Below are positions 35,924 through 43,162 of a DNA stretch of 64,000 bases, one piece after another. This DNA is from Clostridiales bacterium (GTDB lineage Bacteria; Bacillota; Clostridia; Oscillospirales; Acutalibacteraceae), in contig DUNU01000002.1 of the NCBI GenBank assembly GCA_012839185.1, positions 124,001 through 188,000 of the forward strand, in the 5' to 3' direction. The number at the start of each line of letters is the position of its first letter. Positions within the stretch are counted from its first letter, which is position 1. The notes under the pieces are model-generated. The model was not told the origin of the DNA. It made no database searches and worked only from the letters and a program-made list of their open reading frames with translations. A program made the translations under genes and the position numbers.

Positions 35924-36992
35924 TTAAGCCTCCTTGTGCATCCAAATTTGTAATATCATTCCAATTTAATTTTATATCCCTCTCAAAACCCCGCATACGC
36001 AGAAAAGTTTTCGCAATATGAATAATCACCGGCGTTAAAATTCTCCGATAAGCCTCAATTTCACTGGTTAATAAATCGGCTTGCATCGTCGCCATTCTTT
36101 CGGTTGCCGACCACGAAAGTCCAAGAAGAAAAGGCGGGATTCCTATCTTTGCGATTATCTGTTCAAGGCATTGTCGCACCGGTACTTCGCTGTCCAAAAT
36201 CTTGCTGTCCGAACCGATGACTTTTATCTCGATATTTCCGACCGACACGAAGTCTTTTACTTCATGAGAACCCATCGCGTCCGCCCAAGATGTCGCAATT
36301 TGTTGTGCTTTTTCGCGTGCTTTTTGATTATCCATAGCATCATCTTGCGGTTTGTAATTCACCGAATATCGGATGTTTCCCGCCCTCTCCCAATTCTTTC
36401 CGACGGCATCAAAAATATTCATCAAAATCGAACTGACGAATGGCAGCCCCTCCAAAATTGATGTCCCGTAAAGTGAATCGGGTTTCGGATTAAGTGTCGA
36501 AATACGGATAAGATTAGGATTTTTCACCCTCTTTTCGCCGCCCGTATCACGTGAATATATGTCGATATTAAGCGGCTTTTGCTTGTTTCTTTTAAGCGTA
36601 ACCGAACGCGGATTTGCAATATAAAGAGCGATGTTTTTATAATCCGTCGTCGGAACTATCTCGCATATAGCCGTCCCGTAGGTCAACAATCTGTCTAAAT
36701 ATTGTGTTGTAAAAGAATTTATACCACAAGATGTACCGCCGATATTTATCGTATCAAACAAATTTTCAAGCATTCGGTCTGTATTTATATCATCGGTTTT
36801 TACCGTAAATTCTCCTATTAGTCTTATAAGTCTTTCAATCGCCGCATCAATTATCGGCACGTTTTTTCTCAGATTTTCAAAGAGTTCACCCGAAAAATAC
36901 TGTGTCATATTGGCGTATCTATCCATCGTCTGCGGAACGCTTACCGCCTGAGCCGTGCTTTCGGGCTTTTTTTCTTTTCTGAATAATCCCAT
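35913..36992 (-). CDS. Phage portal protein
   Basis: A 359-residue portal protein of the SPP1/HK97-like group: PIIDAAIERLIRLIGEF near 52-68, DRLLTYGTAICEIVPTTDY, the clip-stem region PDSLYGTSILEGLPFVSSIL, and IPPFLLGLSWSATERMATMQ (about 287-306). The dodecameric portal is the DNA gate of the capsid. It is somewhat short (400-500 is usual) but looks complete. It overlaps terL at its start codon and has AGGAGGG upstream. Confidence 0.85.
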   Translation of the reverse strand: MGLFRKEKKPESTAQAVSVPQTMDRYANMTQYFSGELFENLRKNVPIIDAAIERLIRLIGEFTVKTDDINTDRMLENLFDTINIGGTSCGINSFTTQYLDRLLTYGTAICEIVPTTDYKNIALYIANPRSVTLKRNKQKPLNIDIYSRDTGGEKRVKNPNLIRISTLNPKPDSLYGTSILEGLPFVSSILMNIFDAVGKNWERAGNIRYSVNYKPQDDAMDNQKAREKAQQIATSWADAMGSHEVKDFVSVGNIEIKVIGSDSKILDSEVPVRQCLEQIIAKIGIPPFLLGLSWSATERMATMQADLLTSEIEAYRRILTPVIIHIAKTFLRMRGFERDIKLNWNDITNLDAQGGLNEQ

Positions 36993-38245
36993 TATTCCCT
37001 CCTTACAGCCTCAACAAAAAATGCTTCGTCAACGCTTTTCATTAAATATGTAGCAACAAAATATCTTATGTCATCCATCGCATGGTCATTAAGTTTAAGC
37101 GGTTTTTCGTGATTTATATTATCACTCCAGCGATAGAGCGAAAACTCACGAATTGAATTTGTGCAGGCGGGGGAGATGTAAATTTTCTCGTGTTTCAAGG
37201 CATCCGCCGTCTTGCGAATCCCGTCAAGCACGTTGTTGTCCGCTTTTTTCACCATATATTTTGAATGTCGGTTTATACATTCAATGAAACTTGCGGCGGA
37301 CGGGTCAACGATTATCATCTCAATATTTCGCCCGTCGATAAGATTTTCAAGTTCGATGTAATATTCCTCATCCGTTTTCATATAAGCCTCTGTTTTTGAG
37401 TCAAAATAATATTCATCAAGCCGATACCACTTATCCGCTTTTAAGCCCCAAAGACCGATACTCATCGGATTTACCGTGCCGTAATCACAACTGACAACAT
37501 ATTTTTCGCACGGCTCGGCAATGTCTTTTATATGCTCATTGCGGTTAAAATAGGGATATACCAGCCCCTCAACCGACACCCATTTACCCTCGACAAATCG
37601 CTCGTAGAAAACCCCCGAATACAAGGTCTTGTACCTCTTTTTAATCTCATCGGAAAGAGCGGGATTGTCGTCCATCGTAAAGTGTAAATAAAGTGCATTT
37701 TTCATATCCGCCTGCTTTATCCACTCACGATAAAACCAATGTTCCGGCGTGTCGGGATTGCAGTTAAACCAGAGTTTTGAACCCTTAAGCGAACACCTCG
37801 CCATCGCCTGTTCAACAAAAGTACGCGGCATCAATGCCACCTCATCAAAAAGCACACCGCCCAAGGTCATGCCCTGAATCAACGCCGCACTACTCTCGTC
37901 TTTTCCGCCGAAAATATAGAAATGATTTACCTGTTTTCCGAATGATATTTCAATCTTATTTTCGCTTATCTTCTCATTTACCCGAAACCCGAACTTGTTT
38001 ATCTCCGAAATTATCGGAACAACGATGTTTCGCCGAATGGATTTTATCGTCTTTCCGCATATCGCGAAAGAGGTGTTACTAAAATGTCCCATCGCCCAGA
38101 GTATAAACGAAATCGTCATCGCAAGCGTCTTGCCTGAACGCACCGAACCGTCGCAAATTATCGCACATTTCATCCTGTCGGGACTGTTTTTCGACCACCA
38201 ATTAAGTACCTTTTTCTGCTTTTTGCTAAACTCGCTTATCGTCAT
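36992..38245 (-). CDS. Phage terminase large subunit (PBSX type)
   Basis: A 417-residue packaging motor. The Walker A motif is GSVRSGKT (33-40), Walker B is GGVLFDEVAL near 128-137, and FNCNPDTPEHWFYREW is the coupling region. The nuclease domain has SCDYGTVNP and IIVDPSAASF with the metal-binding Asp residues. It pumps DNA into the prohead with ATP and cuts it. It overlaps terS. All catalytic residues I can see are kept, so the gene does not look decayed. Confidence 0.9.
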   Translation of the reverse strand: MTISEFSKKQKKVLNWWSKNSPDRMKCAIICDGSVRSGKTLAMTISFILWAMGHFSNTSFAICGKTIKSIRRNIVVPIISEINKFGFRVNEKISENKIEISFGKQVNHFYIFGGKDESSAALIQGMTLGGVLFDEVALMPRTFVEQAMARCSLKGSKLWFNCNPDTPEHWFYREWIKQADMKNALYLHFTMDDNPALSDEIKKRYKTLYSGVFYERFVEGKWVSVEGLVYPYFNRNEHIKDIAEPCEKYVVSCDYGTVNPMSIGLWGLKADKWYRLDEYYFDSKTEAYMKTDEEYYIELENLIDGRNIEMIIVDPSAASFIECINRHSKYMVKKADNNVLDGIRKTADALKHEKIYISPACTNSIREFSLYRWSDNINHEKPLKLNDHAMDDIRYFVATYLMKSVDEAFFVEAVRRE

Positions 38246-38529
38246 GCTCCACCCTCAATAGCCCGATAAAGTCGCTCAATTCCCTCTCTCTCCTCGTCCG
38301 TTCCGAATGCCATCAACATCTGCAGGGCTTTGTTTCTGTCAAAGAATTTTATCTCCACCGAGCCTTTGTCGCTTCGTTTGATTGATTCAACATTCATAAG
38401 GTCTAAATTTTTTAATTTTCGGGGAGTAAATTCCTCACCCGACAACAATCTCATCGCATCTGCGACCGAACCGAAAGCCAGTCGCCGAAATCCGTCTTCT
38501 GCGGTTAAATTACTGTAATTAACCTGCAT
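38242..38529 (-). CDS. Phage terminase small subunit-like protein, 95 residues
   Basis: The C-terminal half (NVESIKRSDKGSVEIKFFDR, then NKALQMLMAF) matches the oligomerisation end of terminase small subunits. The N-terminal DNA-binding part is short, with no clear helix-turn-helix, and the whole is about half the usual length. It would select the DNA to package. GAGAGGTGAG precedes the ATG. It is the first gene of the head module, behind a sigma-A promoter and two tandem-repeat arrays. Confidence 0.75.
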   Translation of the reverse strand: MQVNYSNLTAEDGFRRLAFGSVADAMRLLSGEEFTPRKLKNLDLMNVESIKRSDKGSVEIKFFDRNKALQMLMAFGTDEEREGIERLYRAIEGGA

Positions 38530-38558
38530 ATATATCTCACCTCTCTTTCACTAATCAC

Positions 38559-38596
38559 ATAATACCACAAACTTCAATTCTTGTCAAGTAGGTTTC
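38559..38596 (-). promoter_or_regulatory. Promoter of the phage head module with the GAAACCTAC upstream element
   Basis: On the minus strand GAAACCTACTTGACA (38582-38596) includes the -35 box. A 17-base spacer leads to TATTAT (38559-38564). The 15-base block and spacing are the same as before the amidase gene. Confidence 0.82.
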
Positions 38597-38681
38597 GCAA
38601 AATATTTTTTCAATGCAATTTAATTTCATTTTCTTCTTTCCATCCCATCCTAAAAAATAAATTTCTTAGATTGTTGATTGA

Positions 38682-38740
38682 TGTTATTCATCAGTATTAT
38701 TCATTAGTGTTATTCCTTAATGTTACTCCTTAATATTATT
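38682..38740. repeat. 13-base tandem repeat, about 4.5 copies
   Basis: Units are TGTTATTCATCAG, TATTATTCATTAG, TGTTATTCCTTAA, TGTTACTCCTTAA and a partial TATTATT, at 38682, 38695, 38708, 38721 and 38734. They are head-to-tail with no spacers. They lie about 85 bases upstream of the terS promoter, in the 431-base gap before the GH5 gene. Confidence 0.8.
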
Positions 38741-38742
38741 TG

Positions 38743-38807
38743 CCCGAAATTTTTTCACCTTTAACCCGAAAATTTTGCACCATTAACCCATAAAAAATAA
38801 CGGTTAA
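38743..38807. repeat. 22-base tandem repeat, about three copies
   Basis: Units start with CCCGAAA or CCCATAA at 38743, 38765 and 38787 and end with TTAA; the first two agree at about 18 of 22 positions. The array directly follows the 13-base array. No coding frame is seen here. Confidence 0.65.
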
Positions 38808-38842
38808 TTTTTAATCTATTCAAACCTTGTTGAAAATATGTT

Positions 38843-38876
38843 CAAAAAAACAAATCGGGATATTTCGCCCGATTTG
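38843..38876 (-). terminator. Second terminator after the GH5 gene
   Basis: CAAATCGGG and CCCGATTTG form a perfect 9-base stem (38851-38876), followed on the minus strand by seven T. It insulates the head module from GH5 transcription. Confidence 0.85.
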
Positions 38877-38921
38877 CCATTACAAGTATGATATTTTATG
38901 ACAGGAAAAACAAATATAACG

Positions 38922-38952
38922 AAAAGAAAAAACGGCTGAAAAAAGCCGTTTT
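38922..38952 (-). terminator. First terminator after the GH5 gene
   Basis: AACGGCT and AGCCGTT (38931-38950) with flanking A/T pairs, followed on the minus strand by a T-rich run. It starts about nine bases after the stop codon. Confidence 0.85.
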
Positions 38953-38960
38953 CAGTTTGT

Positions 38961-40415
38961 TCAGAAGTTGATAAGAAGTTCGTTATGACCGACTTTGCCG
39001 TTAATTTTGAGAACTGTGCCGTCGAGGGTATATTCTCCGTCAGTCAAAATTCTCTTTGCCTCAAAGGGAACGAAAACTTCGGTCGGAACGTCATATTCCT
39101 TGTCCTGCTCCCAAATAAGCGTAAAGCATTTGTTCGCTCTGTTGTGTTTATAGGACACAATCTCACCGCAGACGGCGGTCGGGAAAGGACGTTGCAAAGT
39201 CTTCTTAAGCGGTGCGTTATAAAGATAGGCGGTATGCTCCCAATAAGTAAAACTCCATTTGTATGAATCAAAGAGAGCCAAGAGGTATTCGATATGAGGC
39301 AGCCACTCCGTACCCTCCGAATTTCCGCCCCATTCACCGACAACAACGGGAATGCCCAGACGCTCCTGAGCACGACGGTGTTCCTCGAAAATCGAGCCGA
39401 CACGGGAATTGGACGCAAATTTATAAAGTTCGGTATCTACCATAAAATCATAGGCGTGAGGACCGAAACATTGCTTTTCGTCCACCTTGCCGTTTACGGT
39501 AATCGGGGGAGTAAATGACGGGATACCCGTGTTTGAATAATAGTTGTTGTCAACAAACAATATACCCTCGTCCGTTACGTTGCGGATAGCCTCGGAAGTG
39601 CGGTTGAGGAAGGGAGAATATCTGTTCAAATCGAAGTCTTTTACGATATTGTCGCAACTTTTTGTGATTGAACGAAGAACATCGCCGGTATAAAAATCAA
39701 GCACACGAATGGGATTTTTGCTCAATGCGGTCTTGATAAGTTCAATTTTGTTTATCCGCTTGTCGGTTAAAGTAACCCAGATTAAATTAAGTATCAAGCG
39801 ACGGAATATCTTTCCGCCGTCCGTGCCCGGATACGGTTCGTTGAGCATATCAAAACCGAACAAGGCGGGATGATCCTTAAAGCGAGAGGCAAGATGTGCC
39901 CACATATCGGCGAAATATTCTAAAAGTCCTTTGCCCTCAACTTTTTCATTGTTCCAGAAAGCGTCAAAAGCATTCTGAACGGCTCTGCCCCAAAAATAGC
40001 CTTCCGCCCAGACAAATTTTGTCGGCTGAGGAACTGCTCCTTTCGTCAGACAAGCCCATTTCGGAGCACCGTCGCCCGCAAGACCGTCAAAACCGGAATA
40101 TAAGTCCTGATGCATATCGAGATAGAAATACATCTTATGCTCGGCACAGCGATCCGCCAAACCGACTAAAGCGTCGATATATTCATCGTTATATTTGCCC
40201 GGCTCGGGTTCGATTGCATCCCAAGTCGTGCCTAAACGAATAAGGTTTACGCCGTTTTCGGCAAGACGATCAAGTCTGTCGTCGTCCCATTTCGTAACAT
40301 ATTCGTAATTCTTGCCGTTAAACCTGCCCTTGTCGCAGATGTTTACGCCGTTGAATATACGCTCTCTGCCGTGCTGGTCAACAAATCTCATGTTTTGGGT
40401 TGTGATTTTATCCAT
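38961..40415 (-). CDS. Glycoside hydrolase family 5 enzyme (endoglycoceramidase-like)
   Basis: A 484-residue GH5 TIM barrel with a small C-terminal beta domain (about 395-484). The acid/base Glu is in FGFDMLNEPYPG (near 194-205) and the nucleophile Glu in PVVVGEWGGN (near 342). NGVNLIRLGTTWDAIEP and YLDMHQDLYS resemble endoglycosylceramidases, which cut the glucose-ceramide bond of glycolipids, but other beta-glycosidases share these motifs. No signal peptide is seen, unlike secreted endoglycoceramidases. AGGAG precedes the ATG. It follows dut by 55 bases. Confidence 0.82.
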   Translation of the reverse strand: MDKITTQNMRFVDQHGRERIFNGVNICDKGRFNGKNYEYVTKWDDDRLDRLAENGVNLIRLGTTWDAIEPEPGKYNDEYIDALVGLADRCAEHKMYFYLDMHQDLYSGFDGLAGDGAPKWACLTKGAVPQPTKFVWAEGYFWGRAVQNAFDAFWNNEKVEGKGLLEYFADMWAHLASRFKDHPALFGFDMLNEPYPGTDGGKIFRRLILNLIWVTLTDKRINKIELIKTALSKNPIRVLDFYTGDVLRSITKSCDNIVKDFDLNRYSPFLNRTSEAIRNVTDEGILFVDNNYYSNTGIPSFTPPITVNGKVDEKQCFGPHAYDFMVDTELYKFASNSRVGSIFEEHRRAQERLGIPVVVGEWGGNSEGTEWLPHIEYLLALFDSYKWSFTYWEHTAYLYNAPLKKTLQRPFPTAVCGEIVSYKHNRANKCFTLIWEQDKEYDVPTEVFVPFEAKRILTDGEYTLDGTVLKINGKVGHNELLINF

Positions 40416-40470
40416 AAATTATCTCCTTACTGTAACAAGTGAATATTGAAAACTTAAGTGAATATCGGGC

Positions 40471-40911
40471 TTATTTTTTTCCCGTTGAACCGAAACCGCC
40501 GTCGCCGCGTTCGGTATCGGAAAGTTCGGAACATTCCTCAATTTCGGGAACTGCAACCGGCATAACGATAAGTTGTGCAATGCGTTCGCCGTCATTTATC
40601 GTAAAGGGAACATCGGTCTGATTTATAAGATTAACTTTTATTTCTCCGCGGTAATCGCTGTCGATAACTCCGACACAATTTGTCGGTGCAATTCCGTGTT
40701 TTGTCGCAAGACCGCTACGTGCAAACACAAAGGCGGCATATTCATTTGACGGAAGTTCAATAGCAATTCCCGTTTGAAAAGAATAATTCGTATGCGGTTG
40801 CATAGTTACGGGCTCGTCCAATATGCAATACAAATCCATCCCCGCCGAGCCGTCTGTGGCACGGAAGGGAATTTTTGCCCTGTCGTCCAATTTTTTAATT
40901 TTGAGCCGCAT
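40471..40911 (-). CDS. dut: dUTP diphosphatase
   Basis: A 146-residue trimeric dUTPase with all five motifs: DGSAGMDL (20-27), ARSGLATKHGI, GVIDSDYRGEIKVNL, GERIAQLIV and the C-terminal RGDGGFGSTG. It turns dUTP into dUMP and pyrophosphate, keeping uracil out of DNA and feeding thymidylate synthesis. It overlaps zapA by 17 bases, an uncommon pairing. Phage-borne dUTPases exist, but its neighbours here are chromosomal. Confidence 0.95.
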   Translation of the reverse strand: MRLKIKKLDDRAKIPFRATDGSAGMDLYCILDEPVTMQPHTNYSFQTGIAIELPSNEYAAFVFARSGLATKHGIAPTNCVGVIDSDYRGEIKVNLINQTDVPFTINDGERIAQLIVMPVAVPEIEECSELSDTERGDGGFGSTGKK

Positions 40912-41203
40912 CTTTTTTCTCGTTTTTCTCGTTCTTCTCGCTGTTTTTCAAAACAATATTGTGGTAATTTTTAAGCTGTGAACGCTGTGCCTCATTTTCT
41001 TTTTGCAGTTTTTTTGCCGCATCAAGATATTCGAGTGCAAGCAAGACAGCCGATTGCGTGATTGACGCCGACGGAGATTTTTTTCTTATCTCACGAAGTC
41101 GGGCATCCATTTCTGCACCTAAACTTTCGGCATATTCAACCGGTTCATCGGTCGCAATAAAATAATCCGTACCCATAATGTTTAGTGTAACTTTATTAAA
41201 CAT
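40895..41203 (-). CDS. zapA: Cell division protein ZapA-like
   Basis: A 102-residue protein with a beta-hairpin head (FNKVTLNIMGTDYFIATDEP) and a coiled-coil tail (YLDAAKKLQKENEAQRSQLK), ending in a Lys/Glu-rich segment. ZapA binds FtsZ and bundles protofilaments at the division site. The ATG at 41203 is chosen because GGAGG lies eight bases upstream; an ATG six bases earlier is too close to it. The C-terminus overlaps dut. Confidence 0.82.
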   Translation of the reverse strand: MFNKVTLNIMGTDYFIATDEPVEYAESLGAEMDARLREIRKKSPSASITQSAVLLALEYLDAAKKLQKENEAQRSQLKNYHNIVLKNSEKNEKNEKKDAAQN

Positions 41204-41277
41204 AATCATAACCTCCAAAAATTCAGAGTGTGGGTTTATAAAACGATAATCTGCGTTCGTACGCAGTAATTTTTTGT

Positions 41278-42006
41278 CTATTTATTGATTTTCGCGGCAG
41301 CGTCTTCGTCCAAGAAAATGATAACATCATCATGATTTTGAAGAATGGAGGCAGGACAGGCGGGAGAAACTTCGCCGTTTACCATCTTATCAACCGCATC
41401 AATTTTAGCCGCTCCGGTGGCGATAAGAATAATCTTTTTCGCTTTCATAATTGAGCCGATACCCATCGTCAGAGCATAGCGGGGCATATCTCCGTCGGGA
41501 AAATAAATGCTGTTTGATTTAATCGTGCTGTCGGAAAGTTTTACTTTGAAAGTTGCGTCGGTAAACTCGTCTGACGGCTCGTTAAAACCGATATGACCGT
41601 TCGTTCCGATACCCAAAAGCTGGATGTCAATTCCGCCCATATCTTCAATCATTTTGTCGTAAGCCGCACATTCTTTTTCCGCATCTTTTGCGTTGCCGTC
41701 GGGAATGTTTATACGGCTCTTATCCATGTCAACGTGGTTAAAAAAGTTGTTGAGCATATAGGAATAATAACTGTTTTCATTTTCTCTTGCAAGGTCGCAA
41801 TATTCATCAAGATTGAATGAAGTAACTTCCTTAAACGAAACTCTGCCGTTTTTATACGCATCAATAAGATATTCATAGGTCGGCAGGGGGGTTGCTCCGG
41901 TGGCAAGTCCCAGAACAATATCGGGTTTCTTGTTGATTTCTTCAATAAAAATCTCACCGCAAGCCTTTGCAATGTCAGCCTTAGTCTTTAATACACGAAT
42001 ATCCAT
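41278..42006 (-). CDS. nagB: Glucosamine-6-phosphate deaminase
   Basis: A 242-residue enzyme with LGLATGATPLPTYEYL (33-48), the catalytic NLDEYCDL and GIGTNGHIGFNEPSDEF (with the catalytic His and Glu). It converts glucosamine-6-phosphate to fructose-6-phosphate and ammonia, opening amino sugars and sialic acid to glycolysis. No nagA is adjacent. A consensus promoter lies 36 bases upstream and GGGGG precedes the ATG. Confidence 0.95.
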   Translation of the reverse strand: MDIRVLKTKADIAKACGEIFIEEINKKPDIVLGLATGATPLPTYEYLIDAYKNGRVSFKEVTSFNLDEYCDLARENENSYYSYMLNNFFNHVDMDKSRINIPDGNAKDAEKECAAYDKMIEDMGGIDIQLLGIGTNGHIGFNEPSDEFTDATFKVKLSDSTIKSNSIYFPDGDMPRYALTMGIGSIMKAKKIILIATGAAKIDAVDKMVNGEVSPACPASILQNHDDVIIFLDEDAAAKINK

Positions 42007-42041
42007 AATATTCCCCCATTTTGCAATTTATCTCACTATAT

Positions 42042-42070
42042 ATTATACTGTTAATTAAGAAAATTGTCAA
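42042..42070 (-). promoter_or_regulatory. Promoter of nagB
   Basis: On the minus strand TTGACA (42065-42070), a 17-base spacer and TATAAT (42042-42047), both perfect. Confidence 0.85.
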
Positions 42071-42089
42071 GCATTAAAGCAAGTTTGCC

Positions 42090-42118
42090 TTGACAAAATC
42101 GGCATTTAGTAGTATTAT
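42090..42118 (+). promoter_or_regulatory. Promoter of the glycosyltransferase gene
   Basis: TTGACA (42090-42095), a 17-base spacer and TATTAT (42113-42118). Its -35 box is 20 bases from that of nagB, back to back. Confidence 0.8.
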
Positions 42119-42166
42119 TTAAAATAGTATACTATTGTATTAAATTATGTAATTCAGGAGAAAAAT

Positions 42167-43120
42167 ATGAAGACTGTAACTTTAATTGTTCCCTGCTTTA
42201 ACGAAGCCGACGTGCTTCCGATGCTCTACAAGGAAGTGTCAAGAGTGATTTCCTCGCTTTCTTTCCGTTATTCCTTTGAACTTCTCTTTGTTGACGACGG
42301 AAGCAATGACGAAACGTTGAATATTATCAAAGCAATCGCCGAAAGAAATACTCAGGTAAAATACATATCATTTTCCCGCAATTTCGGCAAAGAGGCTGCA
42401 ATGCTCGCCGGCATGAAAAACGCAAACAGCGATTTTGTCGGAATTATCGACGCGGATTTACAGCATTCACCCGATTTAATCCCCGAAATGCTTGTTGCCG
42501 TTGACGATGAGGGCTATGACGTAGCCGCTGCAAAACGTTCCGACAGAGCAGGCGAAGCGAAAATTAAAAGTGCTTTGTCTGCACAGTTTTACAAGGTTAT
42601 AAACAAAATTTCCGAAACGAAAATTGACGACAATGCTCAGGATTTCCGCATTATGAAAAAAGCGGTTGTCGATGCCATTGTTTCACTTGAGGAAAAAAAC
42701 CGTTTTTCAAAGGGTATCTTCTCTTGGGTCGGTTTTAACGTAAAATGGTTCCCTCACGAAAACCGTGAAAGAGCCGCCGGCGAAACCAAGTGGAGTATAA
42801 GAAAATTGATGAGATATGCCCTTGACGGTATTATGTCATTTACGGTATCCCCCCTGCGACTTTCATTTATTGTTGCCGTCGTTCTCGGGATCTTATCCGT
42901 AATTCTCGCATTTTTAGGCTTGGTCATCCCCTTTAATCTGCCCGACTATCGAATTTATATGCTGCTTTTGGGTGCGATATTCTTTGTTACCGCAATCGTT
43001 TGTGTTTTGACAGGTATTGTCGGAGAATATTTGGGCAGAGCCTATATCGAAATAAAATCCCGTCCGGTATACATTATCAGCGAAACAAATATCGGCAAAA
43101 CTATTTTTGATGAAATATAA
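42167..43120 (+). CDS. Membrane-bound family 2 glycosyltransferase (DPM1/GtrB-like)
   Basis: A 317-residue protein: an N-terminal GT-A domain with LIVPCFNEAD (6-15), VDDGSNDET (43-51), the DxD region IIDADLQHSPD and QDFRIMKK. Two C-terminal membrane helices follow (about 230-255 and 263-290). Such enzymes move a sugar from a nucleotide donor to undecaprenyl or dolichyl phosphate for cell-surface decoration. It is a single-promoter gene running toward ileS. The sugar and acceptor are unknown. Confidence 0.88.
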   Translation: MKTVTLIVPCFNEADVLPMLYKEVSRVISSLSFRYSFELLFVDDGSNDETLNIIKAIAERNTQVKYISFSRNFGKEAAMLAGMKNANSDFVGIIDADLQHSPDLIPEMLVAVDDEGYDVAAAKRSDRAGEAKIKSALSAQFYKVINKISETKIDDNAQDFRIMKKAVVDAIVSLEEKNRFSKGIFSWVGFNVKWFPHENRERAAGETKWSIRKLMRYALDGIMSFTVSPLRLSFIVAVVLGILSVILAFLGLVIPFNLPDYRIYMLLLGAIFFVTAIVCVLTGIVGEYLGRAYIEIKSRPVYIISETNIGKTIFDEI

Positions 43121-43162
43121 AACGTAAATCTTATCTTAACGAATACATAACAGGAGAATAAT

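Noticed and set aside
38682..38807. Possible CRISPR array
   Set aside because: The repeat units are 13 and 22 bases long and stand head-to-tail with no unique spacers, and no cas gene is near.
40471..40911. dut as part of the phage module
   Set aside because: It overlaps zapA and is separated from terS by a GH5 gene and two terminators, so it belongs to the chromosomal set.
42977..43162. T-box riboswitch before ileS (also considered for pheS at 47742-47798 and gltX)
   Set aside because: The gaps are 42 and 55 bases for ileS and pheS, and the region before gltX shows no specifier-loop or antiterminator pattern. All are too short or lack the TGGNACC-type sequence.
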